This document shows, piece after piece, positions 1 through 8,500 of a DNA stretch of 19,969 nucleotides. Every line of letters begins with the position of its first letter. The first letter of the stretch is position 1. Made by a program: the position numbers and the translations under genes. A model generated the notes under the pieces. The model searched no databases, was not told where the DNA came from, and saw nothing but the letters and a program-made list of their open reading frames with translations. Source of the stretch: Deltaproteobacteria bacterium (GTDB lineage: Bacteria > Myxococcota_A > UBA9042 > DTJE01); assembly GCA_016784945.1 (NCBI GenBank), contig JADHTP010000024.1, positions 1 to 19,969 of the forward strand. The letters are read 5' to 3'.

Positions 1-446
1 ACCTGCTGGATCATCGCCGCGGGATCCGGCGGATGGTCCTCATGTTTCAACGTGAGGTCGCCAGGCGGTTGACCGCCAGTCCGGGAGACCGGGACTATGG
101 GGCGCTCTCCCTCCTGGTACAGGCGCAGTCCCGGGTGGAATCCCTTTTCGACGTGGCACCCGACCGATTCAGACCCGTGCCCAGGGTCTGGTCCGCCGTG
201 GTCCGCCTGGAGCCAGGGGCGCGGGATCGGACGCCGATCCACCCCGATTTTGCCCGGTTCGTTCATGGGCTCCATGCCCGTCCCAGAAAGACCGTTCGCA
301 ACTCTTTGGCCGAGGGACTCGGCATCACCACGGCCGTTTCGGCCGCACTGCTCCTGGCCGCCGGCGTGGATCCGGGAGTGAGGCCGTGTCACGTAACACC
401 AGAACAGGCAGGATCATTGTGGGAGGCGTATTCCGGGACAGGCTAG
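1..446 (+). CDS. rsmA: 16S rRNA adenine dimethyltransferase RsmA (KsgA), 3' part only
   Basis: This is the C-terminal 147 codons of the enzyme that dimethylates two adjacent adenines near the 3' end of 16S rRNA during small-subunit maturation, using S-adenosylmethionine. The frame is open to the left edge (first full codon at 3), so the start and the SAM-binding domain lie outside the window. Recognition rests on family signatures in order: MVLMFQREVARR, YGALSLLVQ, and FDVAPDRFRPVPRVWSAVV, which match the conserved 'MxQkEVA', 'YGrLSV' and 'FxPxPxVdSAV' blocks. These are followed by the helical C-terminal domain with RKTVRNSL. The TAG stop (444-446) sits in the loop of a small hairpin. The gene converges on gyrA, and a structured intergenic element lies between them. 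Family assignment is firm; nothing odd is seen in the visible part. Confidence 0.93.
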   Translation, partial: LLDHRRGIRRMVLMFQREVARRLTASPGDRDYGALSLLVQAQSRVESLFDVAPDRFRPVPRVWSAVVRLEPGARDRTPIHPDFARFVHGLHARPRKTVRNSLAEGLGITTAVSAALLLAAGVDPGVRPCHVTPEQAGSLWEAYSGTG

Positions 447-453
447 TCCTGTC
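437..453 (+). terminator. Short hairpin at the rsmA stop codon, weak terminator candidate
   Basis: A perfect 6-bp stem, GACAGG (437-442) with CCTGTC (448-453), closes a 5-base loop that carries the rsmA TAG. It is followed only by TTTGG, so a classical intrinsic terminator is doubtful. The right arm can pair instead with a second GACAGG at 595-600, so the two folds exclude each other. Confidence 0.3.
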
Positions 454-600
454 TTTGGAAGTTCGTTGCAGAAGTCGTCGAGTCAATCGCGGGGCTGCCA
501 AGGCACGGCGACGAAGGAATACTGGTGGTATTTTGAGGAGGCGTAACGCCGGCAGCGTCGTGAAGGGCCGACGAATTATGTGACGAAATAACGGGACAGG
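448..600. repeat. Structured intergenic element, copy A
   Basis: This roughly 150-bp non-coding element lies between the convergent genes rsmA and gyrA. Its ends are imperfect inverted repeats: CCTGTC (448-453) with GACAGG (595-600), and TTCGT (462-466) with ACGAA (583-587). Inside, from left to right, are GTTCGTTGC (461), a core GGCGACGAAGG (507-517), a hairpin AATAC (518-522) / GTATT (528-532), GAGGA (535-539), a small GGCG-TAA-CGCC hairpin (540-550) and GCAGCGTCG. Copy B at 11256-11437 has the same blocks in the same order with different stem sequences. Function is unknown. A bidirectional terminator, mRNA-end stabiliser, small RNA or short mobile palindromic repeat are all possible. Confidence 0.55.
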
Positions 601-603
601 ACA

Positions 604-3138
604 CTAGTCTTTCTTTTCTTCCGGTGATTCTTTCGTGGTGGCTGCCTTCTTCGGGGCCGTTTTGCCGTTCTTTGTGGTCGGTGGCTGCACGTCCTCTTCA
701 TCCTCGGGCTCGGCCAGCACATCCACGGCTACCACCTGCTCGTCCCGGGCCAGGTTCATGAGGCGGACACCCTGGGTCACCCGGCCGATGATGCGGATCT
801 CCGACGCCCTGAGCCTGATGGTGGTGCCCTTGTTGCTCGTCATCAGGAGTTCGTCCGTGGGCACCACCGAACGCATGGCCATCACCAGGCCCACGCGCTT
901 GGTGGTGCGCATGGCCAGCACGCCGGCCCCGGCCCGACGTTGCACCCGGTAGGCGTCCTCCGGCGTCCGCTTGCCGTATCCACGCACGGTGACGGCCAGC
1001 ACGTGCATCTTGCTGTCCGGCCCGAGGAACTCCATGCCGATGACCTCGTCCTTGCCCTTGAGCCGCATACCGCGGACCCCCCGGGTCACACGGCCGATGG
1101 GCCTCGCGTCTTCCAGGAGGAAGCGGATGGACTTCCCCTCCCTGGAGAACAGCAGGATGCAGCCGTCGGGGCCACTGAAACGTACGGATATGAGATCGTC
1201 CCCCGGGTCCAGCTTGATGGCGGCGATGCCGTTGGACCGGATGTTCCGATAGAGCGACAGGTCCGTCCGCTTCACCAGGCCCTTGCGGGTGGCGAACACG
1301 AGGAACTGGTTCTCTTCGAAGTCCTTGACCGACAGGATGGCTTCCACCTTCTCGTCGCCCGCCAGCTGCAGGAGGTTGACGATGGCCCGTCCCTTGCTCT
1401 GGCGGGTTCCCTGAGGGATATTGTAGACCCGCACCCTGAAGACCCGTCCCTTGTTGGTGAAGAACAGGACCCAGGTGTGGGTGGAAGCCACGAACATCTT
1501 GGTGACGTGGTCCTCGTCCCGCATCTTCATGCCGGCCTTGCCCTTCCCGGCCCGGTTCTGGCTCTGGTAGACCGCCACCGGCGTTCTCTTGATGAATCCC
1601 TGCTGGGAGGCCGTGACCACCATATCTTCTTCGGGGATCAGGTCTTCGATGGACAGGTCGTCCTCGTCCTCGACGAGTTCGCAGCGGCGCGGGTCCCCGT
1701 ACTGGTCGCGCAGCTTGACGAGTTCCTTTTCGATGACGTTCATCAGGACCTTTTCGGACCCGAGTATCTTCTGGAATCGGGCGATGAGTTTCCGGATCGC
1801 CTCCAGTTCGTTGGTGATCTTGTCCCGTTCCATGCGGGTGAGACGTTCCAGGCGCATCTCCAGGATGGCCTTGGCCTGGATCAGGGACAGGCCGAACTGG
1901 CTGCACAGGCCGGACTTCGCCTCTTCGGGGTCCTTGGACTTCCGGATCAGGGCAATCACGGCATCCAGGTTGTCGATGGCGATCTCGTAGCCCAGGAGCA
2001 AGTGTTCCCTCTCCTCGGCCTTGCGCAGTTCGTACAGGGTCCGGCGGGTCACCACGTCCTTGCGGTGCTCCACGAACTGGAATAGTGCGTCTTTGAGGGT
2101 GAGGAGCTTGGGTCGACCCTTCACGATGGCCAGCAGGATCACGCTGAAGGACGTCTTGAGGGGCGTCATGGCGAACAGCTGGTTCAGGGTGACCTGGGGA
2201 TCGGCGTCGCGCTTCAGGTCCACGACGATGCGCATCCCTTCCCGGTCCGATTCGTCCCGCAGGTCGCTGATGCCTTCGACCCGCTTCTCCTTGTGGAGAT
2301 CGGCGATGCGTTCCAGCAGGCGGGCCTTGTTCACCTGGTAGGGGATCTCCGTGACCACGATGGACGCGCGATCGCCCTTCTTCGTTTCCTCGATGGACGT
2401 GCGGGCCTTCATCTTGACCGATCCGCGGCCCGTCTCGTAGGCGGACCGGATCCCGGCCTTTCCCATGATGAAGCCGCCCGTGGGGAAGTCCGGCGCCGGG
2501 ATGATCTCCATGAGCTCGTCGATGGTGATGTCCGGGTTCTTGATGAGGGCGATCACGCCGTCCACCACCTCGCCCAGGTGGTGTGGCGGGATGTTGGTGG
2601 ACATGCCCACGGCGATGCCGGCGGAGCCGTTGACCAGCAGGTTGGGGACGCGGGCCGGCAGGACTTCGGGCTCCTTGAGGGAACCGTCGTAGTTCGGGAC
2701 CATGCTCACGGTTTCTTTGTCGATGTCCGCGAGCATTTCCTCGGCCAGGCGCTGCATGCGGATCTCGGTGTACCGCATGGCCGCCGGGGCGTCGCCGTCC
2801 ACGGACCCGAAGTTGCCCTGGCCGTCCACGAGCATGTAGCGGAGGCTGAAGTCCTGGGCCATGCGCACGATGGTGTCGTAGATGGCCGAGTCACCGTGGG
2901 GGTGGTACTTACCCATGACGTCACCCACGATGCGGGCGCTCTTCTTGTAGGCCGCCGCATGGGTGCTGTGGGTTTCGTTCATGGTGTAGAGAACCCGGCG
3001 ATGGACGGGTTTCAGGCCGTCCCGGGCGTCCGGCAGGGCCCGCCCGATGATGACGCTCATCGCATAGTCCATGTAGGACGAGCGCATCTCGTCTTCAATG
3101 TTGATCGGAGTGATGTTCTTCGCTTCTCGCTCGGCCAT
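604..3138 (-). CDS. gyrA: DNA gyrase subunit A
   Basis: This is the DNA-breaking and rejoining subunit of gyrase, which with GyrB introduces negative supercoils using ATP. It has 844 residues, a normal length. The catalytic tyrosine is Tyr123 in AAMRYTE. The quinolone-resistance region reads GKYHPHGDSAIYDTIVRMAQ with Ser84 and Asp88 present, the quinolone-sensitive pattern. The breakage-reunion domain runs to about residue 500. The C-terminal beta-pinwheel follows (about 510-810), with repeats such as IGRVTRGVRGMRL and IGRVTQGVRLMNL. The tail, from about 810, is acidic then lysine-rich. The GyrA box is degenerate, QNRAGKG at 527-533 rather than QRRGGKG; a related QRRAGAG occurs at 733-739. 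The ATG is preceded by AGGGG at a suitable distance. A -10-like TATAGT lies at 3175-3170 without a convincing -35. ParC is the alternative, but overall similarity favours GyrA. Confidence 0.95.
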   Translation of the reverse strand: MAEREAKNITPINIEDEMRSSYMDYAMSVIIGRALPDARDGLKPVHRRVLYTMNETHSTHAAAYKKSARIVGDVMGKYHPHGDSAIYDTIVRMAQDFSLRYMLVDGQGNFGSVDGDAPAAMRYTEIRMQRLAEEMLADIDKETVSMVPNYDGSLKEPEVLPARVPNLLVNGSAGIAVGMSTNIPPHHLGEVVDGVIALIKNPDITIDELMEIIPAPDFPTGGFIMGKAGIRSAYETGRGSVKMKARTSIEETKKGDRASIVVTEIPYQVNKARLLERIADLHKEKRVEGISDLRDESDREGMRIVVDLKRDADPQVTLNQLFAMTPLKTSFSVILLAIVKGRPKLLTLKDALFQFVEHRKDVVTRRTLYELRKAEEREHLLLGYEIAIDNLDAVIALIRKSKDPEEAKSGLCSQFGLSLIQAKAILEMRLERLTRMERDKITNELEAIRKLIARFQKILGSEKVLMNVIEKELVKLRDQYGDPRRCELVEDEDDLSIEDLIPEEDMVVTASQQGFIKRTPVAVYQSQNRAGKGKAGMKMRDEDHVTKMFVASTHTWVLFFTNKGRVFRVRVYNIPQGTRQSKGRAIVNLLQLAGDEKVEAILSVKDFEENQFLVFATRKGLVKRTDLSLYRNIRSNGIAAIKLDPGDDLISVRFSGPDGCILLFSREGKSIRFLLEDARPIGRVTRGVRGMRLKGKDEVIGMEFLGPDSKMHVLAVTVRGYGKRTPEDAYRVQRRAGAGVLAMRTTKRVGLVMAMRSVVPTDELLMTSNKGTTIRLRASEIRIIGRVTQGVRLMNLARDEQVVAVDVLAEPEDEEDVQPPTTKNGKTAPKKAATTKESPEEKKD

Positions 3139-3300
3139 TTCAGAGCCCCTTGAATCGCGCCCGGAAACTACTATAAAGCACGTTAGAAAGCAAGGGTTTA
3201 GGTCCTGTTTGGACCGGTCGCGAGGATGATTTTCGGCCCACGGATCTCCGGGGCGTCACAGGAGGCCGGAAAGGAGTGGAAATACAGGGGCACCGGGTGG

Positions 3301-5373
3301 CTATTGACCGGCTTTCGCCTTGGCCTGATCCAGAAGCTTGCGCACGAGGGCGTTCCCCTTGTCCAGTTTGAGGGCGTTGTTGTACTTGCGGATGGCGGTG
3401 GTGTAGTCACCCCGCTTGTAGGCGTCCCGTCCACTCCGGATGAGGCCGCGAAGCTTTTGCTGGGTCTCTGCCAGGGAAGCCGTCGGCTTTGGCTTTGGGG
3501 CCGGATTCGGGGCGGGTTTCGGCTTCTCTACTGCCGGTTTCGGCGTCTTTTCCGACTTGGCCTTGCGCCACCGCTTGCGTTGTTTCTTCTTTTCTTCCGC
3601 CTTCTTTTCTTTCTCGGCCTTCTTCAGTTCGAGGACCTTGGCGTCGATATTGGCCACCAGTTCCCGGGCCTCCACGTGCATGGTCTCGACGGTAATGATC
3701 TCCTCGGCCAGTTTCCGGGCCCCTTCGAGATCATCGGCTTCGAAGGCCGCCCTGGCGTCGGCGAGCAGGGCTGCGAGCTTTTCGGCCTTCAATTCTTCGG
3801 CAGTGGGCGGCGGCGGTCTAGGGTCGGGGACGGCCGCCGGGGCAGTGACCTCGGACGTTGTCGAGGGAGCCGGGGCGGGAGCCGGTGTGGGTACCGGCGC
3901 AGGTGCGGGCTCGACCGGTGTCGGCGGGGGCGTGATCACCACTGGTTTGGGTGGCGCGGGGGGTTTGGGCTGGCCGCCGTCGAAGTATATGGCAGCGCCG
4001 ACCCCCACCAGGATCGCCACGGCACCCACGATCACCCAGAACATCCGGGATTCTTTCTTCTCTTCCTCGTCCGCCGGGAAGGCCGACTCGGGCAGTTGGT
4101 CCGCCGGGTCCACGAACCAGTCCTCGGCGCTGGTCGAATCCCCTTTCTCGCCCTCGGGCATCGGGGCTTCGGTCGCCGGCTCTTCTTCCGATTCCGTCCC
4201 GACTTCTTCCTTGTCGGCCGCCTCTTTCAAGGCCTTCTTCACCATGGAGGGGTCAAAGGCCTCCGTGGGCTGGGATGCGGCTTCCGCAGCGGCATCGGTG
4301 TCCGGTTCAGGGGCCTTGGCGTCCTCCTCTTCCTTGTCCCCGGCCGTCGACATGCCCTTGATCGCCTGTTCGGAAAGACCGGTGAACACCATGGTCTCGC
4401 TGGAATCGGGCGAGGCCTCGGGCGCCGACGCGTCCGTTTCCGATGTGTCTTCGGGCTTGGATTCTTCGAACTGCGAAACCACTTCCAGGGCCGACTCCCG
4501 ACCCATCTCCAGGTCCAGGTTGACGTCGGGAAAGGTGTCGGTCTTCAGGGCCAGGATGGCTTCCATGACCTCGCCGGCGTCGGCAGGCCGACCCTTCGGG
4601 TCCTTCGACAGGAGACGGGTGACGAGTTTTTCGTAGGCTTCCAGGTTGGGCTTTCCCGGCTTCACCAGGTGCAGCGGAAGGGGTTTTTCGTAGACCTGGC
4701 GCTTGATGGTCGTGGACGGGCTGGACGACACGAACGGGGGTTTGCCCGCGATCATCTCGTACATCAGGATGCCCAGGGCATAGAGGTCGGCGGCCCCATC
4801 GGCGGGTCTGCCCGAGCAGACCTCTGGCGCCATGTATTCCGCGGACCCATGGAAGGGTTCGTTCTTGCGGGTCGGGGTATAGGACGGCAGCAGACGCGAG
4901 AAGCCATAGCCGGCCAGTCGAACCTTCGGTGTCTCACCGGAGAAGTCCACGCGTACACACGACGAAGACAGGGCCTGGTGATGGACTCCCACTTCGGAAG
5001 TCGCGCGGAGGATGGCGGCCAGCCGGTAGGTCACGGCCAGGGAATCTTCCGCCGTCAGGCCGTTTTCCGAACGCACCCGGGCCTTGAGGCTGTCGAATTC
5101 CGCGTCCTCGGAAACAAGGTAGAGATTGCCCCCTTCCGTGCGCCCCACCTCGGTGCAGTGGAGGACCGTGGACAACAACAGGTCCGTCAGGCGACGGGAC
5201 GTGTCGGCCACCGCCGAAACTTCGGCCTGCCCGATTTTCAGCTGCGGATCCAGGACGGTGAATACGATGGGCAGATCGTCGGTCAGACGCCGCCCCTCCG
5301 TATGACGACCGACCTTGTCTTCGTTTACCCGATCGGACAAGTCGAATCTGGAGGCCAGGGCTTCACCAAGCAT
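3301..5373 (-). CDS. Transmembrane pseudokinase (Ser/Thr kinase-like) with Pro-rich linker and TPR-like tail
   Basis: This 690-residue membrane protein has a PknB-type kinase fold without catalytic residues. The C-lobe is recognisable: GSAEYMAPEV (APE at 182-184), ADLYALGILMYEMIAGKPPF (191-214, Asp196 retained) and SKDPKGRPADAGEVMEAIL. The catalytic loop reads VHHQALSSS where HRDLKPSN is expected (131-138). The DFG position is GYG (155-157), and the VAIK lysine position is Thr39 in IVFTVL. No glycine-rich loop is visible. An acidic stretch follows (about 300-440), then one membrane helix (444-464), a Pro/Ala-rich linker (469-523), a charged coiled-coil-like segment (525-605, very Lys-rich near its end) and one TPR-like repeat (649-680). 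The predicted topology is kinase-like domain in the cytoplasm and tail in the periplasm. An upstream GAGGG supports the ATG. It lies 162 bp upstream of gyrA on the same strand. A scaffold or sensor role is inferred. Confidence 0.85.
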   Translation of the reverse strand: MLGEALASRFDLSDRVNEDKVGRHTEGRRLTDDLPIVFTVLDPQLKIGQAEVSAVADTSRRLTDLLLSTVLHCTEVGRTEGGNLYLVSEDAEFDSLKARVRSENGLTAEDSLAVTYRLAAILRATSEVGVHHQALSSSCVRVDFSGETPKVRLAGYGFSRLLPSYTPTRKNEPFHGSAEYMAPEVCSGRPADGAADLYALGILMYEMIAGKPPFVSSSPSTTIKRQVYEKPLPLHLVKPGKPNLEAYEKLVTRLLSKDPKGRPADAGEVMEAILALKTDTFPDVNLDLEMGRESALEVVSQFEESKPEDTSETDASAPEASPDSSETMVFTGLSEQAIKGMSTAGDKEEEDAKAPEPDTDAAAEAASQPTEAFDPSMVKKALKEAADKEEVGTESEEEPATEAPMPEGEKGDSTSAEDWFVDPADQLPESAFPADEEEKKESRMFWVIVGAVAILVGVGAAIYFDGGQPKPPAPPKPVVITPPPTPVEPAPAPVPTPAPAPAPSTTSEVTAPAAVPDPRPPPPTAEELKAEKLAALLADARAAFEADDLEGARKLAEEIITVETMHVEARELVANIDAKVLELKKAEKEKKAEEKKKQRKRWRKAKSEKTPKPAVEKPKPAPNPAPKPKPTASLAETQQKLRGLIRSGRDAYKRGDYTTAIRKYNNALKLDKGNALVRKLLDQAKAKAGQ

Positions 5374-5483
5374 CTCGTCCCTCTCTCAAGGCCCTCCGAC
5401 AACAGAATCGATCCCCAACGCAAGGAGATTTCAAGTATCCTGTTGGAAAACAAGCCGGTTCATTGTAGAAATCCAATCGTGTT

Positions 5484-5512
5484 TTGACAAGGGACTTTAA
5501 GGACAGGGTAAT
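5484..5512 (+). promoter_or_regulatory. Sigma-70-type promoter for the GH57 lipoprotein gene
   Basis: A perfect -35 box TTGACA (5484-5489) is followed after 17 bases by GGTAAT (5507-5512, 4/6 match to TATAAT). Transcription would start near 5519, giving a very short leader in which the ribosome-binding site AGGGG (5522-5526) sits 7 bases before the ATG. The 160-bp gap is shared with the divergent pseudokinase gene; no equally good promoter was seen for that gene. Confidence 0.5.
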
Positions 5513-5533
5513 GCGCGCCGCAGGGGACTTTGA

Positions 5534-8500
5534 ATGAAATGCAGGACCATCGGTGCCGTCGGGGCGTCCCTGCTCCTGTTATTACACTGCGGATCTGACG
5601 ACTGGGGCGTCACCGGGGCCGACGCGGGGCAGGACACCGGCATCGATATCGCGGTACCGCCCTGGGACGGCGTGAGTCCCGATGACGGGACCACCGCGGA
5701 CACCTCCGATCCGGGTGACCCCCCACTCGACCTGCCAGGGGACCCCGGTCCCGGCGACGACGGCGTCATGATCCCTGATCCGGGGGTGGACCTGACCCCC
5801 CCCCAGGTGATCTCGGCGTTCTCGTCCGACGGCAAGACCGTGACGGTCCGGTTCTCGGAGCCCCTGGATCCTCCGTCCGCCGGCCTGGCCGCGAACTACA
5901 CGGTGAAGGCCAGCGACAACTCGCTAGTTCCTGTCATCGGGGCGGTTGCGAAGGACGTGTTCGTGACCTTGTCGCTGGATCCGAGCGTGGCCATCAACCC
6001 GGCGCTGACCTACGAGGTCTGGATATCGGACGTCACCGACGCCGCCGGCAACCCCGTGGATCCCAAGGCGAAGAAGGCAAAGATCAAGGCTTCGGCCTAC
6101 GTGGCCGTGGTCTGGCACCAGCACCAGCCGTTCTACGTGGATGTGGTCAAGGACGAGTTGACCGGGCCCTGGGTCCGGAAACACGCCACCAAGGACTACT
6201 ATGACATGGCCTCGGTCCTGGAGCCCTACCCGGACGTGCACGTCACCATCAACCTGACCGCCGTGCTCATGACCCAGCTCCTGACCTACTACGTGGACCG
6301 CATGGAACCCTTCGTGGATGTCCAGAACAACACCGTGGACGAGACCGGCTTTCTGGCCCAGTGGCGGGGACGGACGGACCCGTGGATCGACCTGCTGCTC
6401 GACGACACCCCGGACCCGGAAGGCCTGGTGGCGCCGACGCCCACGGACCGGCAGATCGAGCTGTTCTACGATTCCGCCTGGTCCTGCCTGTCCACGTCGG
6501 ACGCCATCATGAGCTTCTTTCCAGAGTACGTCGAACTGCGTGAGAGGGCTCCGGTCACCTATTCCCACCAGGACCTGCTTATGCTGAAGATCCTGTTCGA
6601 GCTTGCCTGGTTCGACCCGGATTTCCTGGACGGGCCCGTGAACCTGCCCGACGGCACCGTGGTGGACCTCACCGACGTGGTGGACAAGGACGCCATGGGC
6701 CGGTTCGTGCTGGCCGTCGCCCCGTCCGAGGCCCTGGCCAACCGTCTCGTGGCCGAGAACTACAAGGTCATGAAGAACGTGGTGGCCATCCACGAAAAGC
6801 TCAGGTTCGACCCCAAGACCTGTGCCGAAAAGGGCGAATGCCAGGGTCAGATCGAGTTGACCACCACGCCCTTCTACCATCCGATCCTGCCCCTGGTGCA
6901 CCACACGGGGCTGGCCGCGCAGGGTCTGCCCTACGACCCCCTTCCCGATCCCCCTTACTCTTATCCGGGGGACGCCCATGCCCAGGTGGCCAAGGCGGTG
7001 AAGTTCCACGGGGACCTGTTCGGGGCGCCGCCTCTGGGCATGTGGCCCGGCGAGGGGAGCGTGGCCGAGGACGTGGTGGCCCACTTTGCCGACAACGACG
7101 TGTTGTGGATCGCCACGGACCAGCAGGTCCTGTCCAACTCCCTGGAAAAGATGGGGCAGAACAAGCCCCCGTGCTACCAGTGCCGTCCCTGGCGGGTCGA
7201 CGCCGACGGCACACAGGGCCAGGTCGCCATGGTATTCCGGGACACGGGCCTGTCCAACAAGATTGGATTCTCCTTCCAGCCTCTGTACGGGCAGGCCGCG
7301 GCCCAGGAGTTCATGAAGGATCTGTCGGCCATGGCCCCGCCCTTTGGATCGGTGGACCAGAGGCTGGTGACGGTGGTCCTGGACGGCGAGAACGCCTGGG
7401 AGATGTACACCAAGGAGCATGACGCCAAGGGATTTTTCCACGCACTGTACAAGGCCCTGTCCGACGGCGCCCTCCTGGGGGAAGTGGTGCCCGTGACACC
7501 GGGCGAGTACCTGCTTGGGAACCCGGGCCGGAACGTGCCGCCCCACGCCGTGGAGACACTCCCCGAGCTGGAACCCCTGTGGGCCGGGAGCTGGATCGAC
7601 GGCACCTTCAGCATCTGGATCGGCGAGCCCGAGGAAAACGAAGCCTGGGGCTACCTGTCCCAGGCCCGGGCCGCCCTGGAGGCCAGCGGTGTGCCAAGGC
7701 CCGATCCGCTGTCCGATCCACCGGCGGACGAAGGTTCCTATGCCTTCCGGGCCTGGCAGGCCTGGGAAGAGATGTACGCCGCCGAGGGCAGTGACTGGTT
7801 CTGGTGGTACGGGGACGACATGACGAGCCCGGCCAACGACGACACGCCCTTCGACATGGCTTTCCGATCCCACCTCAACGGACTGTACACGGCCATGAAC
7901 GAGGCGCTTGTGCTGGACGGGAAGGCGGCGGTGCCGGTCCCGGACTTCCCGCCCATCATCCAGGCCAAGGCCAAGGCGCCTTCCGGGCCCTTCACCGTGG
8001 AACCGGTTATCGATGGCCAGGTCATGCCCTCGGAGAGCTGGTCGTCGGAAGGCGGCCTGTTTTTCGATAACGACTCCGGCGCCATGGCCAATCCCCTGGA
8101 TGACGTAGCCTCGGTGTACTTCGGCTATACACCGGACGCCTTCTACTGCGCCCTGGCCTTCAACGGCGACGTGACCCAGAAGCCGGGCGCGGATTTCGGC
8201 CTGTCCCTGTACTTTTCGCATAAACACATCACCAATCCGGCCACGGGCGGGTTCGAGCAGGACCCCTTCAACACCCTGGACCGGTACGGGCAGGATCTGC
8301 TGTTCCTCACGGGCGGGGCGGCGAGGGAGGTGCGGGTGGACCTCACGCCGGGCCCCGCATCCGTGACCCTGTACCAGGCGGACGGAAACGGCAACTGGAC
8401 ACCCACCGCCGCGCCCGTGGAAACGGGCGGGCCCCTGACCGGCGGCAAGTACATGGAGTTCAGGGTCCCCTTCGCGAGCCTGGGACTCGGTGAAGGCGAC

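Noticed and set aside
386..583. A 65-codon basic reading frame after rsmA
   Set aside because: It overlaps the rsmA end and runs through structured element A. Its Arg-rich product follows the repeat's composition, and there is no convincing ribosome-binding site or family match.
3201..3215. GGTCC/GGACC hairpin between the pseudokinase and gyrA as a terminator
   Set aside because: It has only a 5-bp stem and no U-rich tract on the transcribed (minus) strand. The remainder of this 162-bp gap shows only a gyrA -10-like box and ribosome-binding site.
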